Part shown: in pieces, positions 28,675 to 37,332 of the stretch
Layout: the number at the start of each line of letters is the position of its first letter
Position numbering within the stretch: position 1 is the first letter of the stretch
Origin: Nitrospira sp.
Lineage (GTDB): Bacteria > Nitrospirota > Nitrospiria > Nitrospirales > Nitrospiraceae
DNA length: 64,000 bases
Direction of reading: 5' to 3'
NCBI GenBank assembly: GCA_030123625.1
Contig: CP126121.1
Coordinates: 3,326,179 to 3,390,178 of the forward strand
Program-made: the position numbers and the translations under genes
The notes under the pieces: model-generated
The model's database searches: none
Seen by the model: the letters and a program-made list of their open reading frames with translations, nothing else
Told to the model about the DNA's origin: nothing

Positions 28675-29999
28675 CATCAGTCCGCCCCAAAGAGGCAGTG
28701 GGATGTGAAGAGTTAGGAAAAGAGCTGCATAACTTTATCGTGAAGCTTTATCCAATATGCCGGAGTATTACAGGTGAGGGTGTCAGAGAAACCCTTCGAG
28801 TCATCCGAAAACGCATCCCGCTTGAAATACATGAGGTTCCTAGTGGAACACAGGTGTTCGATTGGACGGTTCCGCTGGAGTGGAATGTGTCCGATGCCTA
28901 TGTGATGAACCGAGAAGGAAAGCGAGTCATCGATTTCAAAGCTCACAATTTACATCTGATGAGTTATAGTTTGCCTATCAGGGCAAAGATGCCGTTGGCG
29001 GATCTCAGGCCTCATTTATTTACGCTGCCAGAGCATCCGGAGTGGATACCGTACCGAACTTCCTATTACAAGGAGAATTGGGGTTTTTGTCTGCGACACG
29101 CAGATTTCGAACGACTATCCGATGATGAATACGATGTCGTCATTGATTCGAGTCTTCGGCCTGGTTCGCTTACGTATGGCGAGTTCTATGTGCCGGGTGA
29201 AATTTCTGATGAGATTCTCATCTCGTGTCATGTATGCCATCCTTCCATGTGCAACGATAATTTGTCGGGTATTACGGTGGCCGTGAAGTTGGCCGAAACC
29301 ATGGCTACACGCCCAAGACGATATTCATACCGCTTTCTCTTCATTCCAGGAACAATTGGGTCGATTACCTGGCTGGCTCAGAATGAACAAGCGGTGTCTC
29401 GTATTAAACATGGGCTTGTCTTGACCGGGGTGGGCGATGCGGGGAACATCACCTATAAAAAGAGTCGTCAGGGTAATGCGGAGATCGACCGGGCGATGGC
29501 GCATGTGCTGAGGCATTCGGGAGAGACTTACACCATCATCGACTTCTTCCCTTATGGGTATGATGAACGGCAGTATTGTTCCCCGGGATTTGATTTGCCT
29601 GTTGGATGTTTCATGCGAGCTCAGCATGGTCAATATTCTGAGTATCATTCCTCCGCAGATAATCTAACCTTTGTGAAGGTTGAATCCCTGGCTCAGTCGT
29701 ATGGCCGGTGCTTAGAGGTATTGGAGCTATTGGAAGGAAATCGAACGTATATGAATCAAAATCCGAAATGCGAACCGCAATTGGGACGGCGGGGACTCTA
29801 TCGCGCAGTGGCCGGTCAACAAGAGAAGCAATGGACGGAATTGGCTCTCTTCTGGGTCTTGAACGCGTCCGATGGACGCCATACACTGCTTGATATCGCG
29901 GAGCGCGCAGATCTTCCGTTCGGCAAAATTCAATCTGCAGCAGAAGCGCTCTTGGAGGTTGGACTATTGAAAGAATGTCGGAGGCCGGGAAACATTTAG
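28671..29999 (+). CDS. DUF4910 aminopeptidase-like protein
   Basis: A 442-residue protein of the DUF4910/peptidase M28-like type found in polysaccharide and nonribosomal clusters. Family hallmarks are LYPICRSITGEGVRETL, LEIHEVPSGTQVFDW and the metal-binding stretch SCHVCHPSMCNDNLSG near residue 185, then RFLFIPGTIGSITWL. A C-terminal winged-helix-like segment closes the protein. It may trim or attach an aminoacyl group on a sugar, which is inference. The last codon and stop abut the left end of an IS5 element (29999/30000), so the C-terminus may have been shortened by the insertion. Confidence 0.82.
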   Translation: MTSVRPKEAVGCEELGKELHNFIVKLYPICRSITGEGVRETLRVIRKRIPLEIHEVPSGTQVFDWTVPLEWNVSDAYVMNREGKRVIDFKAHNLHLMSYSLPIRAKMPLADLRPHLFTLPEHPEWIPYRTSYYKENWGFCLRHADFERLSDDEYDVVIDSSLRPGSLTYGEFYVPGEISDEILISCHVCHPSMCNDNLSGITVAVKLAETMATRPRRYSYRFLFIPGTIGSITWLAQNEQAVSRIKHGLVLTGVGDAGNITYKKSRQGNAEIDRAMAHVLRHSGETYTIIDFFPYGYDERQYCSPGFDLPVGCFMRAQHGQYSEYHSSADNLTFVKVESLAQSYGRCLEVLELLEGNRTYMNQNPKCEPQLGRRGLYRAVAGQQEKQWTELALFWVLNASDGRHTLLDIAERADLPFGKIQSAAEALLEVGLLKECRRPGNI

Positions 30000-31177
30000 G
30001 GAAGGTCTGATTTATTCTCATCGCGCGATGTGCTACGGATAGTGCAGCACTGATAAGGAGGCGCCCCATGCACCAACAGACCTTTGCGGACGTCCCATTC
30101 GAGCAGTATCGCAAATCCACCCGCCGCGAGCGGTTTCTCGACGAGATGAACCGCGTCGTCCCGTGGGCGGACCTCGTGGCGACCATCGAGCCGGTCTATC
30201 CCAAGGCTGAGGGGCCGGGGCGTCCGCCGGTCGGCGTCGAACGCATGCTGCGTCTCCATTGTTTGCAGCAGTGGTTCAACCTGTCGGATCCCGCCGTGGA
30301 GGAGGCCTTGTACGATTCACGCGCCATGCGGCAGTTCGTCGGGATTGATCTGGGCCGCGAGCCCGTGCCCGATGAGACGACGATCTGCAAGTTTCGGCAT
30401 CTCTTGGAAGCCCGCCAGATAGGCGAACAGCTCTTTGCACGGATCGGGGAATACCTGGCGAAGCATGGCTTACAGGTGAGCCGAGGGACCATCGTGGACG
30501 CGACCATCATCCCTGCGCCCAGTTCGACAAAAAATCGACAGAAGGAGCGGGATCCCGAGATGCATCAGACCAAGAAAGGCAACCAGTGGTACTTTGGCAT
30601 GAAGGCGCATATCGGCGTGGACAGCCAGACGAAATTGATTCATTCGGTGGCGGCGACGGCCGCCAATGTGCATGACAGCCAGGTGTTACCGGAGTTGCTG
30701 CATGGACAGGAAACGCGAGTGTGGGGCGATGCCGCCTATAGCGGGCAACGTGAGGTGATTCGACAGCACGCGCCCAGCGCCCAGAGTTTCGTGCAGACGA
30801 AAGCGCATCGCCATCGGCCCCTGAGTGAGACCGAGCGGACCCGGAACCGCACGAAGTCAAAGGTCCGGGCGAAAGTCGAACATGCGTTCTTGGTGATCAA
30901 GCGGATCTTCGGCTGGGCCAAGGTGCGGTACCGTGGGCTGGCGAAGAACACCCATTGGCTCCAGATCAGCTGCGGATTGGCCAATCTGTACGTGGCGCGA
31001 CGGCGGCTCTTGGCGGGGACGTAGGGAACGTGCGTCCGGTGGCTGGTAGCGAGCCATCAAACGGCGGGGGCACCTCACGAAGAGACGGCCAGGGCTAGCG
31101 GATACCCATCGAATTCGCTCTGGTGACCCGTTCAGGAATAGATTTCCGAGTGAAAACGTGAATTGATCAGACCTTCC
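30000..31177 (+). mobile_element. IS5-group insertion sequence, intact
   Basis: A 1178-bp element with 18-bp ends (GGAAGGTCTGATTTATTC at 30000-30017, 16 of 18 matched by the complement at 31160-31177; the first 12 are perfect). TTA flanks both ends, though the left boundary is blurred by extra G residues. It carries a full transposase and separates the DUF4910 gene from the 2OG oxygenase gene. A decayed relative lies at 54310-55258. Confidence 0.9.
30068..31024 (+). CDS. IS5-group transposase
   Basis: A 318-residue DDE transposase closely patterned on IS5 InsH: QTFADVPFEQYRKSTRRERF, LHCLQQWFNLSD, then the catalytic acids in GTIVDATII, WGDAAYSG and VEHAFLVIKRIFG. The string PEMHQTKKGNQWYFGMKAHI is nearly identical to the classical IS5 protein. 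The frame is uninterrupted and a GGAGG ribosome site lies 5 bases before the ATG. Confidence 0.96.
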   Translation: MHQQTFADVPFEQYRKSTRRERFLDEMNRVVPWADLVATIEPVYPKAEGPGRPPVGVERMLRLHCLQQWFNLSDPAVEEALYDSRAMRQFVGIDLGREPVPDETTICKFRHLLEARQIGEQLFARIGEYLAKHGLQVSRGTIVDATIIPAPSSTKNRQKERDPEMHQTKKGNQWYFGMKAHIGVDSQTKLIHSVAATAANVHDSQVLPELLHGQETRVWGDAAYSGQREVIRQHAPSAQSFVQTKAHRHRPLSETERTRNRTKSKVRAKVEHAFLVIKRIFGWAKVRYRGLAKNTHWLQISCGLANLYVARRRLLAGT

Positions 31178-31194
31178 TTAATGGAGAATCTCCC

Positions 31195-32127
31195 ATGAAC
31201 ACCATCTATTTTGACCCTCCATTCTCGGACGAACGACGCCGTGAAGAGTTATATCAAGGCCAGCTACTCGTGTATTCACCAAGAAGAAGTACTCTCGCAT
31301 TTATCAAATTTGCCCGGAAATTAATCGAGGAAGCCTTTGCCCCTTATGATCCGGAGACCGCTCAGCGACATCTTTCCGTTGAACAGTATGCCGATCTCCT
31401 TGGGAAACTGAAGCCCAATTTCATCCACCATTCCGAATCGAAAGCGCTCATGCGCGATATTTTTGAGGAGATGGGCTGTGATCTTGAGAAGACATATTTC
31501 GATGTACCGAAGATGCGAACCTCCACCAGCGACAATTATCTCACGACGGGAATTGCGTATGCCTGGCATCCGCATCGAGATACGTGGTATTCCGCGCCTC
31601 CTTGCCAAATCAATTGGTGGATCCCCATCTATGATATTCAGTCCAACAATGCCATGGCCTTTCACCCGCAGTATTGGAATGTTCCTGTAAAGAATAGCTC
31701 AAAAGGATATAACTACTATGTGTGGAATCAGCAAAATCGCGGAACACATGTCGCAACGTTCCTAAAAGAAGATCCCAGGCCGCTACCAAAACCGACAGAA
31801 TCGCTTGCGCTTGACCCCCAAATTCGCCTCATTGTGCCAGCCGGAGGCATCATTTTGTTTTCTGCAGCACAAATGCACTCGAGTGTGCCTAATATTTCTG
31901 GGAAAACTCGCTTTAGCATAGACTTCCGTGTTGTAAACCTTGATGATGTGGCAGGGAAAAAAGGTGCCCCTCGGGTGGATGAAGAATGCAGCGGAACCAC
32001 CATGAGGGATTATTTGAGGGTTAGCGACCTCTCACATATTTCCGCCGATCTTGTGTCACTCTATGATGACGAAACCGCCAATTCTGGTGAGCTGACATAT
32101 CAACATAAGATGGAACACAGTACATGA
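31195..32127 (+). CDS. 2OG-Fe(II) oxygenase (PhyH-like)
   Basis: A 310-residue protein with a jelly-roll dioxygenase signature: His127-x-Asp129 in WHPHRDTWY and a distal His228 in AAQMHSSVPN, followed by Arg in KTRFSIDFR that would bind 2-oxoglutarate. It probably hydroxylates a small molecule, lipid or sugar building block; the substrate is unknown. It follows the IS5 element by 17 bases, so the IS may have displaced its native promoter. It may have been coupled to the DUF4910 gene before insertion. Confidence 0.8.
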   Translation: MNTIYFDPPFSDERRREELYQGQLLVYSPRRSTLAFIKFARKLIEEAFAPYDPETAQRHLSVEQYADLLGKLKPNFIHHSESKALMRDIFEEMGCDLEKTYFDVPKMRTSTSDNYLTTGIAYAWHPHRDTWYSAPPCQINWWIPIYDIQSNNAMAFHPQYWNVPVKNSSKGYNYYVWNQQNRGTHVATFLKEDPRPLPKPTESLALDPQIRLIVPAGGIILFSAAQMHSSVPNISGKTRFSIDFRVVNLDDVAGKKGAPRVDEECSGTTMRDYLRVSDLSHISADLVSLYDDETANSGELTYQHKMEHST

Positions 32128-32149
32128 TGTGTGTGAAGTTTGATCTCTG

Positions 32150-32998
32150 ATGATCATCAAAATGGGGGTGGGGACTAATCGGCGAAAAGAAGTGGTGGCA
32201 GTGCTTCCGGCAGCTGGCAGATCTCTTCGACTGGCTCCCCTTCCCTGCAGCAAGGAAATACTTCCTGTCGGCTTACAGGCCATGATCGATCTGCGGGCGT
32301 CGCGCCTCAAGGTGGTCAGCCACTACCTGCTTGAATGTCTGCAACAAGCGGAGATTCGGAAGGGCTATATCGTCATTCGGCGAGGCAAATGGGACATTCC
32401 AGCTTACTGGGGAGGTGGAGAAATATTAGGAATGAACCTTGCCTATTTGGTGATCGAAGGGTCAAGTGGTCCGCCTGATACGATCGATCGGGCATATCCA
32501 TTCGTGAAGGACAAGATCGTAGCGTTCGGCTTTCCAGATATTATTCTTCGTCCGAAAGAGGTTTTTGCTAAACTGCTGGATCGGTTAAATTATTCAGGGA
32601 GCGACGTGGTGTTGGCGTTGTTCCCTGCTCAGGACCCCAAGGCCATGGACATGATAGATATTGACGCAGCTTTTCGCGTTCGTGCAATTCATCTAAAGCC
32701 AAGAACGTCACGACTACGATATGCTTGGTTATGCGCTGTGTGGACGCCTGTATTTACAGAATTTTTACACCAGTTTTTGCGCCGGGTGAAACGAGGGAAA
32801 AAGGTCGGGGTGATTGGAAATCGAAGAATTGACGCCCAGGGCGATATTCCAGTGGGGGTCGTATTGAAAGAGGCGGTGACGGCCAAGCTCAAAGTCGATG
32901 GAGTCACATTCCCCACCGGGCGGTATATTGATATCGGCACTCCTCAAGCCCTTTCTATGGTGCACAGGTTTGTATCCATTCCAGGCCATCGTACTTGA
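32150..32998 (+). CDS. RmlA-like sugar nucleotidyltransferase-like protein
   Basis: A 282-residue protein with an RmlA-like nucleotide loop in altered form (VVAVLPAAGRSLRL, then PCSKEILPVG) and VAFGFPDIIL in the metal-binding strand. PTGRYIDIGTPQALSMVHRF near the end is typical of glucose-1-P thymidylyltransferase-like proteins. The usual GxGTR is changed to AGRSLRL, so activity or specificity may differ. The start is uncertain between Met1 (32150) and Met5 (32162). Confidence 0.72.
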   Translation: MIIKMGVGTNRRKEVVAVLPAAGRSLRLAPLPCSKEILPVGLQAMIDLRASRLKVVSHYLLECLQQAEIRKGYIVIRRGKWDIPAYWGGGEILGMNLAYLVIEGSSGPPDTIDRAYPFVKDKIVAFGFPDIILRPKEVFAKLLDRLNYSGSDVVLALFPAQDPKAMDMIDIDAAFRVRAIHLKPRTSRLRYAWLCAVWTPVFTEFLHQFLRRVKRGKKVGVIGNRRIDAQGDIPVGVVLKEAVTAKLKVDGVTFPTGRYIDIGTPQALSMVHRFVSIPGHRT

Positions 32999-33146
32999 CA
33001 TGGCTTTGAAAGTGAAGGGTGATACCATTTGCAATGGTCGAGGTTCGGTTGTAAGGGAAGCAGAAGCTGACTGTGATTGCGGTGTCTAGATGCAAAAACT
33101 ATGGAGAGGTAATTCTTGCATGCCGGAAGGACTGTGAGAAGATGTA

Positions 33147-33152
33147 TATAAT
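33147..33152 (+). promoter_or_regulatory. Possible -10 box upstream of the first Wza-like gene
   Basis: A perfect TATAAT lies 51 bases upstream of the start at 33204, in the roughly 200-base gap after the nucleotidyltransferase-like gene. No good -35 is seen at 17 bases, so this is weak. Confidence 0.3.
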
Positions 33153-33203
33153 TTGAACGTTGGGTTCGGCCATGATGTTGTGTCAACAGAAGGATCTAAA
33201 GTT

Positions 33204-33923
33204 ATGAAATACTCTTTGTGGTTTTTCACCATTTCATTGATGCTGGCGGTAAGTTCGGGTTCTGGATTCTGTGATTCGAATTTGGTGAAGCCACCCGCTA
33301 GCGGTAAATCGCCGACAGATAACACTATGTTGCCTGTTACGACACCTCAGACCGAGAAAGCCATCAGCCAGGTGATGATGGATAAACTTTCGAATGCGGT
33401 CGGTAGTGAATACGTGATTGGTGCCGAAGATGTCTTGGATATTACTGTATGGAGAAATCCGGATCTGTCGAAGCAGGTGCAGGTACGTCCCGATGGGCGA
33501 ATTTCAATGCCGATCATTCGCGATGTGGTGGCCGTAGGAAAAACGCCTACTCAATTGGCTGAGGAAATGACGAACAAGCTGAAAGAATACGTTCAAAACC
33601 CGGTCGTTGCTGTGACCTTGAAAGAAGTCAATAGTTCCAATATCTTTCTGCTTGGTGAAGTTGCGCATCCTGGGAAATATCCTCTAAAGAGTAAAACCAC
33701 GCTTTTACAGGGAATTACCATTGCGGGGGGATTCAAGGAATCTGCTGCAAGAAATCAAATTGTCATTTTTCGGTTTACAGAAACTGCGCCAGGTCAAAAG
33801 CGATTGACCGCGAGCTACGACGATATCGTGCTCCGCAGCGGAATCAGTGACAATTTCGAGCTCAAACCTGGTGATACGCTCGTAGTTCCGAGTGAGTCGA
33901 TGGTGGTTTTCCCTGGTCGATAG
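33204..33923 (+). CDS. Wza-like polysaccharide export protein (first copy)
   Basis: From ATG 33204 (AAGGA upstream), a 239-residue exported protein with a signal peptide (YSLWFFTISLMLAVSSGSGF) and no clear lipobox. It has one poly-export domain (YVIGAEDVLDITVWRNPDL, RPDGRISMPIIRDV) and one SLBB-like domain (IFLLGEVAHPGKYPL). It would act in the periplasm/outer membrane channel for capsule or exopolysaccharide. The second copy downstream has the same layout, so the pair is a tandem duplication. Confidence 0.88.
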   Translation: MKYSLWFFTISLMLAVSSGSGFCDSNLVKPPASGKSPTDNTMLPVTTPQTEKAISQVMMDKLSNAVGSEYVIGAEDVLDITVWRNPDLSKQVQVRPDGRISMPIIRDVVAVGKTPTQLAEEMTNKLKEYVQNPVVAVTLKEVNSSNIFLLGEVAHPGKYPLKSKTTLLQGITIAGGFKESAARNQIVIFRFTETAPGQKRLTASYDDIVLRSGISDNFELKPGDTLVVPSESMVVFPGR

Positions 33924-33944
33924 GGGATACCGGAAAGGATTACC

Positions 33945-34595
33945 GTGGGCAATTACGCGAGATGGACAAGGATACGCACGGCATATTTGTCAAAAACGAG
34001 AACTCTATCGGTTGGGCTCTTGTTGTGCTTCTTTGCTATCCAAGCGGGTTGTCTAGGGCCGGTGACATCGAGAGAATATAAAGCTTCCGATGTTCCGACC
34101 GAATTTCTTCTCGGCTCCGAAGATCTAATAGAAATCAATGTCTGGAAAAATCCGGATCTGTCAAGGGTTACCTTGATACGACCGGATGGATATGTATCGA
34201 TGCCGATCATCGGGGATATTCAGGCGGCAGGCCTTACGGCGGAGGCTCTTGCTGCGCAAATTACCGAGCGTCTCAAGGGCTACATCCAGAATCCATCGGT
34301 TTCGGTAAACGTCAAAGAGCTCAACAGTTATTCGGTGTTTGTGTTGGGAGAAGTTGCGAAGCCGGGTAAGTATCAGCTTAAATCGTATGTCACAGTGCTC
34401 CAGGCTATTTCCATGGCAGGAGGCTTCACAAACTATGCGAGCAAGAATCGGTTGCAAGTTGTGCGGGTGATTGAAAGCCCCGGTCACAAACGTCAAGAGA
34501 TTCACATTCCGCTGCGTTATGATGATCTCGTCAGCGGTCGTGGTGAACCAGGTAACATTGTGTTGGCCTCCGGCGATACGGTCGTCGTACCATGA
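33945..34595 (+). CDS. Wza-like polysaccharide export lipoprotein (second copy)
   Basis: A 216-residue protein starting with GTG at 33945. The signal ends in a lipobox (LLLCFFAIQAGC), so this copy should be lipid-anchored, unlike the first. The poly-export domain (FLLGSEDLIEINVWKNPDL, RPDGYVSMPIIGDIQ) and SLBB-like domain (VFVLGEVAKPGKYQL, LQAISMAGGFTNYASKNRL) align almost residue for residue with the previous gene. The two may form a mixed channel or serve two exporters. Confidence 0.9.
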   Translation: MGNYARWTRIRTAYLSKTRTLSVGLLLCFFAIQAGCLGPVTSREYKASDVPTEFLLGSEDLIEINVWKNPDLSRVTLIRPDGYVSMPIIGDIQAAGLTAEALAAQITERLKGYIQNPSVSVNVKELNSYSVFVLGEVAKPGKYQLKSYVTVLQAISMAGGFTNYASKNRLQVVRVIESPGHKRQEIHIPLRYDDLVSGRGEPGNIVLASGDTVVVP

Positions 34596-34596
34596 T

Positions 34597-34619
34597 TGCG
34601 GGATACAAAGTGTCCCGCA
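34597..34619 (+). terminator. Hairpin after the second Wza-like gene
   Basis: A 10-bp stem (one G-U pair) around AAA begins 2 bases after the stop codon. No T-run follows, so it may act as an mRNA-end stabiliser or partial terminator between the export genes and the beta-barrel gene. Confidence 0.4.
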
Positions 34620-34740
34620 TACCGCTGACTCTGTTTCACCAAAATCCATGCATATGGTATAACGCGCTTGGATATATTCCGGACGACCCTCATCGTTTGT
34701 AGTTACTTCTGAAAAAGGGAGTGATGATTTTAAAAAGACA

Positions 34741-36036
34741 GTGGTGATTCTATTGTGGTGTTGTGAGAAAGTAAAAAATAGACCATTGCTTCGGTTCGCA
34801 TTTGCGGCCGTGCTTATCTGGGGAGCGTTGCCACCAGTGTCAGCTTATGCGGAAACTAATATTGTGCCCTGGGGTTCGCTGAGGGAACGATACGATAGCA
34901 ATGTATGGCGTAGACCAAAGTCCCTTCTTAGGGACGCACAGGGGAATGCCCCGCAGCTCGATGATTTTGTGACGACTGTGAGCGGGGGGCTAGCCCTGCA
35001 GCACGAGAGTCGAGACATTGAAGCCAACCTTAGGGTAGGGGGAAACTATAACAAGTATGTGTCCAATACGAACTTGGACTTTTATGGCGCGTTGCTCAAC
35101 GGCACTGTTGGCTTGAATCGATGGGCTGATCAGTATGTCAGAGGAGCGCGTTTAGGTGTCACCCAGAACTTGCGATATACCCCTGAGCAATCTTTTGGGA
35201 GTTTTTTGGCTGGGGCCGACGTCTTCGGTGGCGGCCTCATAACGTTTCGGCGGAGCACGCTTTACAACACAACGGCGGTCAATGGGAGCTTCCCTCTGTC
35301 CCGAGACGTTTCTTTGGAAGGTGGATACACATTCGGCCTTCGGAGGGTGACCCGTAGCACCGCAGGCGGGGATGTAACCGGGGCCACTTTTTTCAATACG
35401 ATTACTAACACATGGTTCGGAGGACCTCGATATAACCTGACGAGAAACGACAGCGTCGCCGCCTTGTATCGACAGAGTTTCATTACCCAAGAGCGATCCG
35501 GAGGCGGTAGGACATTTAATACCAATATCATCACGCTCGAAGGTGATTATACGAAGGTGTTCCAGGAGTGGACATTCACTGCCCGCGGAGGACTAACATT
35601 TGTCGAACCAGTAGGGCGGTCGTTCCCGTCTGGTTCCATCCGTGTCACAACCAAACCGGAGCGAGACACTGTTCTCAATCTTACGCTTTCACGGCAAGCC
35701 ACACCGTCATTCTTTTTACAGGGTGGAGCGAGGATCAACAATCTTGTGCAGGCGATAATCAGTCATAGAATTTATGAGCGACTTATGGTCGAAGGGAGTG
35801 GAGGGTATGCCCTTTCTCAATTTTTCCCCAATACAGATTCGCATTTTCAGACTATTACTGGAGGATCGAGGCTGGAGTATATGTTGACGAGGAACATCAA
35901 AGCTGAGGTCTTTTATATTTTCAACAACATTAATTCCGATCAATCGACACTTCAGTATCAGGTATCACGCCATCAAGTAGGATTTATGTTGTCTGTATTG
36001 TTGGAATCATTAGGAGAATCGCTCGGATTCGACTAG
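34741..36036 (+). CDS. Outer-membrane beta-barrel protein
   Basis: A 431-residue protein with GTG start and a signal peptide (FAFAAVLIWGALPPVSAYA, mature from about residue 37). The rest is an alternation of aromatic-rich beta strands (GNYNKYVSNTNLDFYGALL, TVLNLTLSRQATPSFFLQGG) ending YQVSRHQVGFMLSVLLESLG, the pattern of an outer-membrane barrel. It resembles the barrel proteins that accompany exosortase/EPS loci. Its place behind two Wza-like proteins suggests a role in polymer export or surface assembly. Confidence 0.75.
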   Translation: MVILLWCCEKVKNRPLLRFAFAAVLIWGALPPVSAYAETNIVPWGSLRERYDSNVWRRPKSLLRDAQGNAPQLDDFVTTVSGGLALQHESRDIEANLRVGGNYNKYVSNTNLDFYGALLNGTVGLNRWADQYVRGARLGVTQNLRYTPEQSFGSFLAGADVFGGGLITFRRSTLYNTTAVNGSFPLSRDVSLEGGYTFGLRRVTRSTAGGDVTGATFFNTITNTWFGGPRYNLTRNDSVAALYRQSFITQERSGGGRTFNTNIITLEGDYTKVFQEWTFTARGGLTFVEPVGRSFPSGSIRVTTKPERDTVLNLTLSRQATPSFFLQGGARINNLVQAIISHRIYERLMVEGSGGYALSQFFPNTDSHFQTITGGSRLEYMLTRNIKAEVFYIFNNINSDQSTLQYQVSRHQVGFMLSVLLESLGESLGFD

Positions 36037-36291
36037 GTGGGAGGCCCAAGTCACGGATTCATAAGCACAAGCACGAGTGCTAAATTCACTCAAATAAACA
36101 TTAATATAATAATTGAGTCAATGAGATTCAGCATTAAAGCCAGACCATTGCCTTTATTCCAAGCCATGAAGCCATAGATCTGGGGTTTGCGGCTCTTCAT
36201 CGGAGGATGTCCGTGCCTATCCCGTTCAAGGAGCGAAGAATGTCAGCCGTGGCTTACGAGAAGTTCCGGGTAATATGCGAAATTGCTGGTA
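36037..36291. other. A+T-rich gap upstream of the epimerase gene
   Basis: About 250 bases with no convincing gene. A TATAAT occurs at 36105-36110 without a clear -35. A 30-codon frame starts at ATG 36207 behind CGGAGG and ends at 36299, overlapping the start of the next gene; it could be a leader peptide or chance. Confidence 0.3.
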
Positions 36292-37275
36292 ATGAGTAGT
36301 CAGCTCGGTGAAGAGGCCTTCATTAATCGACAATCGCTTGGTCACAGGGAAAGAGTGTTAGTGACGGGAGCCAGCGGGTTTCTCGGCTCTCATCTCTGCC
36401 AGCGGCTGGTTCAATGTGGAGTGGAAGCCCATGCAGTTTCTCGTACTCTTGAAGGTGCTCCATCTGAAAATCCACGATGGTGGCGAGTAGACCTCGAAGA
36501 CTATGCTGCCACCAGAAGCTTGTTCGAAAGCGTAAAACCTCAAGTGGTGTTCCATTTATCCGGTCACGCGACCGGAGATCCGGACATTCGTCATGTTGTG
36601 CCGATATTCCGCAGTCAACTCCTCACAACAGTCCATTTATTGACAATTTCTTCAGAAATTGGTTGTCGTCGTATCATTCTGACAGGGTCCTTAACCGAAC
36701 CCCAAGCCGGCCAGGTAGACAACCCTCCTAGTTCCCCATATGCGGCATCAAAGTGGGCAAGCAACGCGTTCGGCCGGATGTTTCAATCCCTTTATCAGAC
36801 GCCCGTGGTGATTGTCCGCCCGTACATGGTGTACGGACCGAATCAGAATCAAAAGAAAGTGATCCCATACTGTATACAGTCGCTTATGCAAGGGGATCAG
36901 CCGAAGTTGACGAGTGGAGAGTGGCGTGCCGATTGGATCTATGTAGATGATGTGATAGATGGCTTCATCGCAGCCATGTTGGTCCCTGAAATTGAAGGCT
37001 TGACGCTTGATTTGGGGACAGGGCAACTGGTTTCGGTAGGAGCCATGATTCGACAGATTGTTGAAATTATGGGAGTACCGATCAAGCCGCAGTTTGGGGT
37101 GCTATCGAGCCGGCTTTGTGAGGAGGTGCGAGTCGCCGACGTAGAACATACGCATCGCGTACTAGGTTGGCAGCCGAAGATATCTGTTTATGAAGGTCTT
37201 AAAAGAACAATCGAATGGCACCGATCGCCAAGTCCGATAAGTGCTGTGATGCCGGATGCCGTTAAACGAGACTGA
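36292..37275 (+). CDS. NAD-dependent epimerase/dehydratase (extended SDR)
   Basis: A 327-residue sugar-nucleotide SDR starting at ATG 36292 (an in-frame TTG lies 9 bases earlier). The Rossmann motif is VTGASGFLGSHLCQRL, and the active site has Ser in LTGSLTEP and Tyr-x3-Lys in PYAASKWAS. WIYVDDVIDGFIAAM is typical of GDP-mannose 4,6-dehydratase/UDP-glucose 4-epimerase relatives. It precedes the Wzm/Wzt exporter and probably supplies a sugar nucleotide for the exported chain. Confidence 0.85.
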   Translation: MSSQLGEEAFINRQSLGHRERVLVTGASGFLGSHLCQRLVQCGVEAHAVSRTLEGAPSENPRWWRVDLEDYAATRSLFESVKPQVVFHLSGHATGDPDIRHVVPIFRSQLLTTVHLLTISSEIGCRRIILTGSLTEPQAGQVDNPPSSPYAASKWASNAFGRMFQSLYQTPVVIVRPYMVYGPNQNQKKVIPYCIQSLMQGDQPKLTSGEWRADWIYVDDVIDGFIAAMLVPEIEGLTLDLGTGQLVSVGAMIRQIVEIMGVPIKPQFGVLSSRLCEEVRVADVEHTHRVLGWQPKISVYEGLKRTIEWHRSPSPISAVMPDAVKRD

Positions 37276-37332
37276 CATGATACGTTTCCTGTCCAATGTC
37301 ATCACAATAAGAAACACCGCACGAGCTATTTG

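Noticed and set aside
36105-36110. TATAAT as a firm promoter before the epimerase
   Set aside because: No -35 is present at 16-18 bases, and the region is simply A+T-rich.
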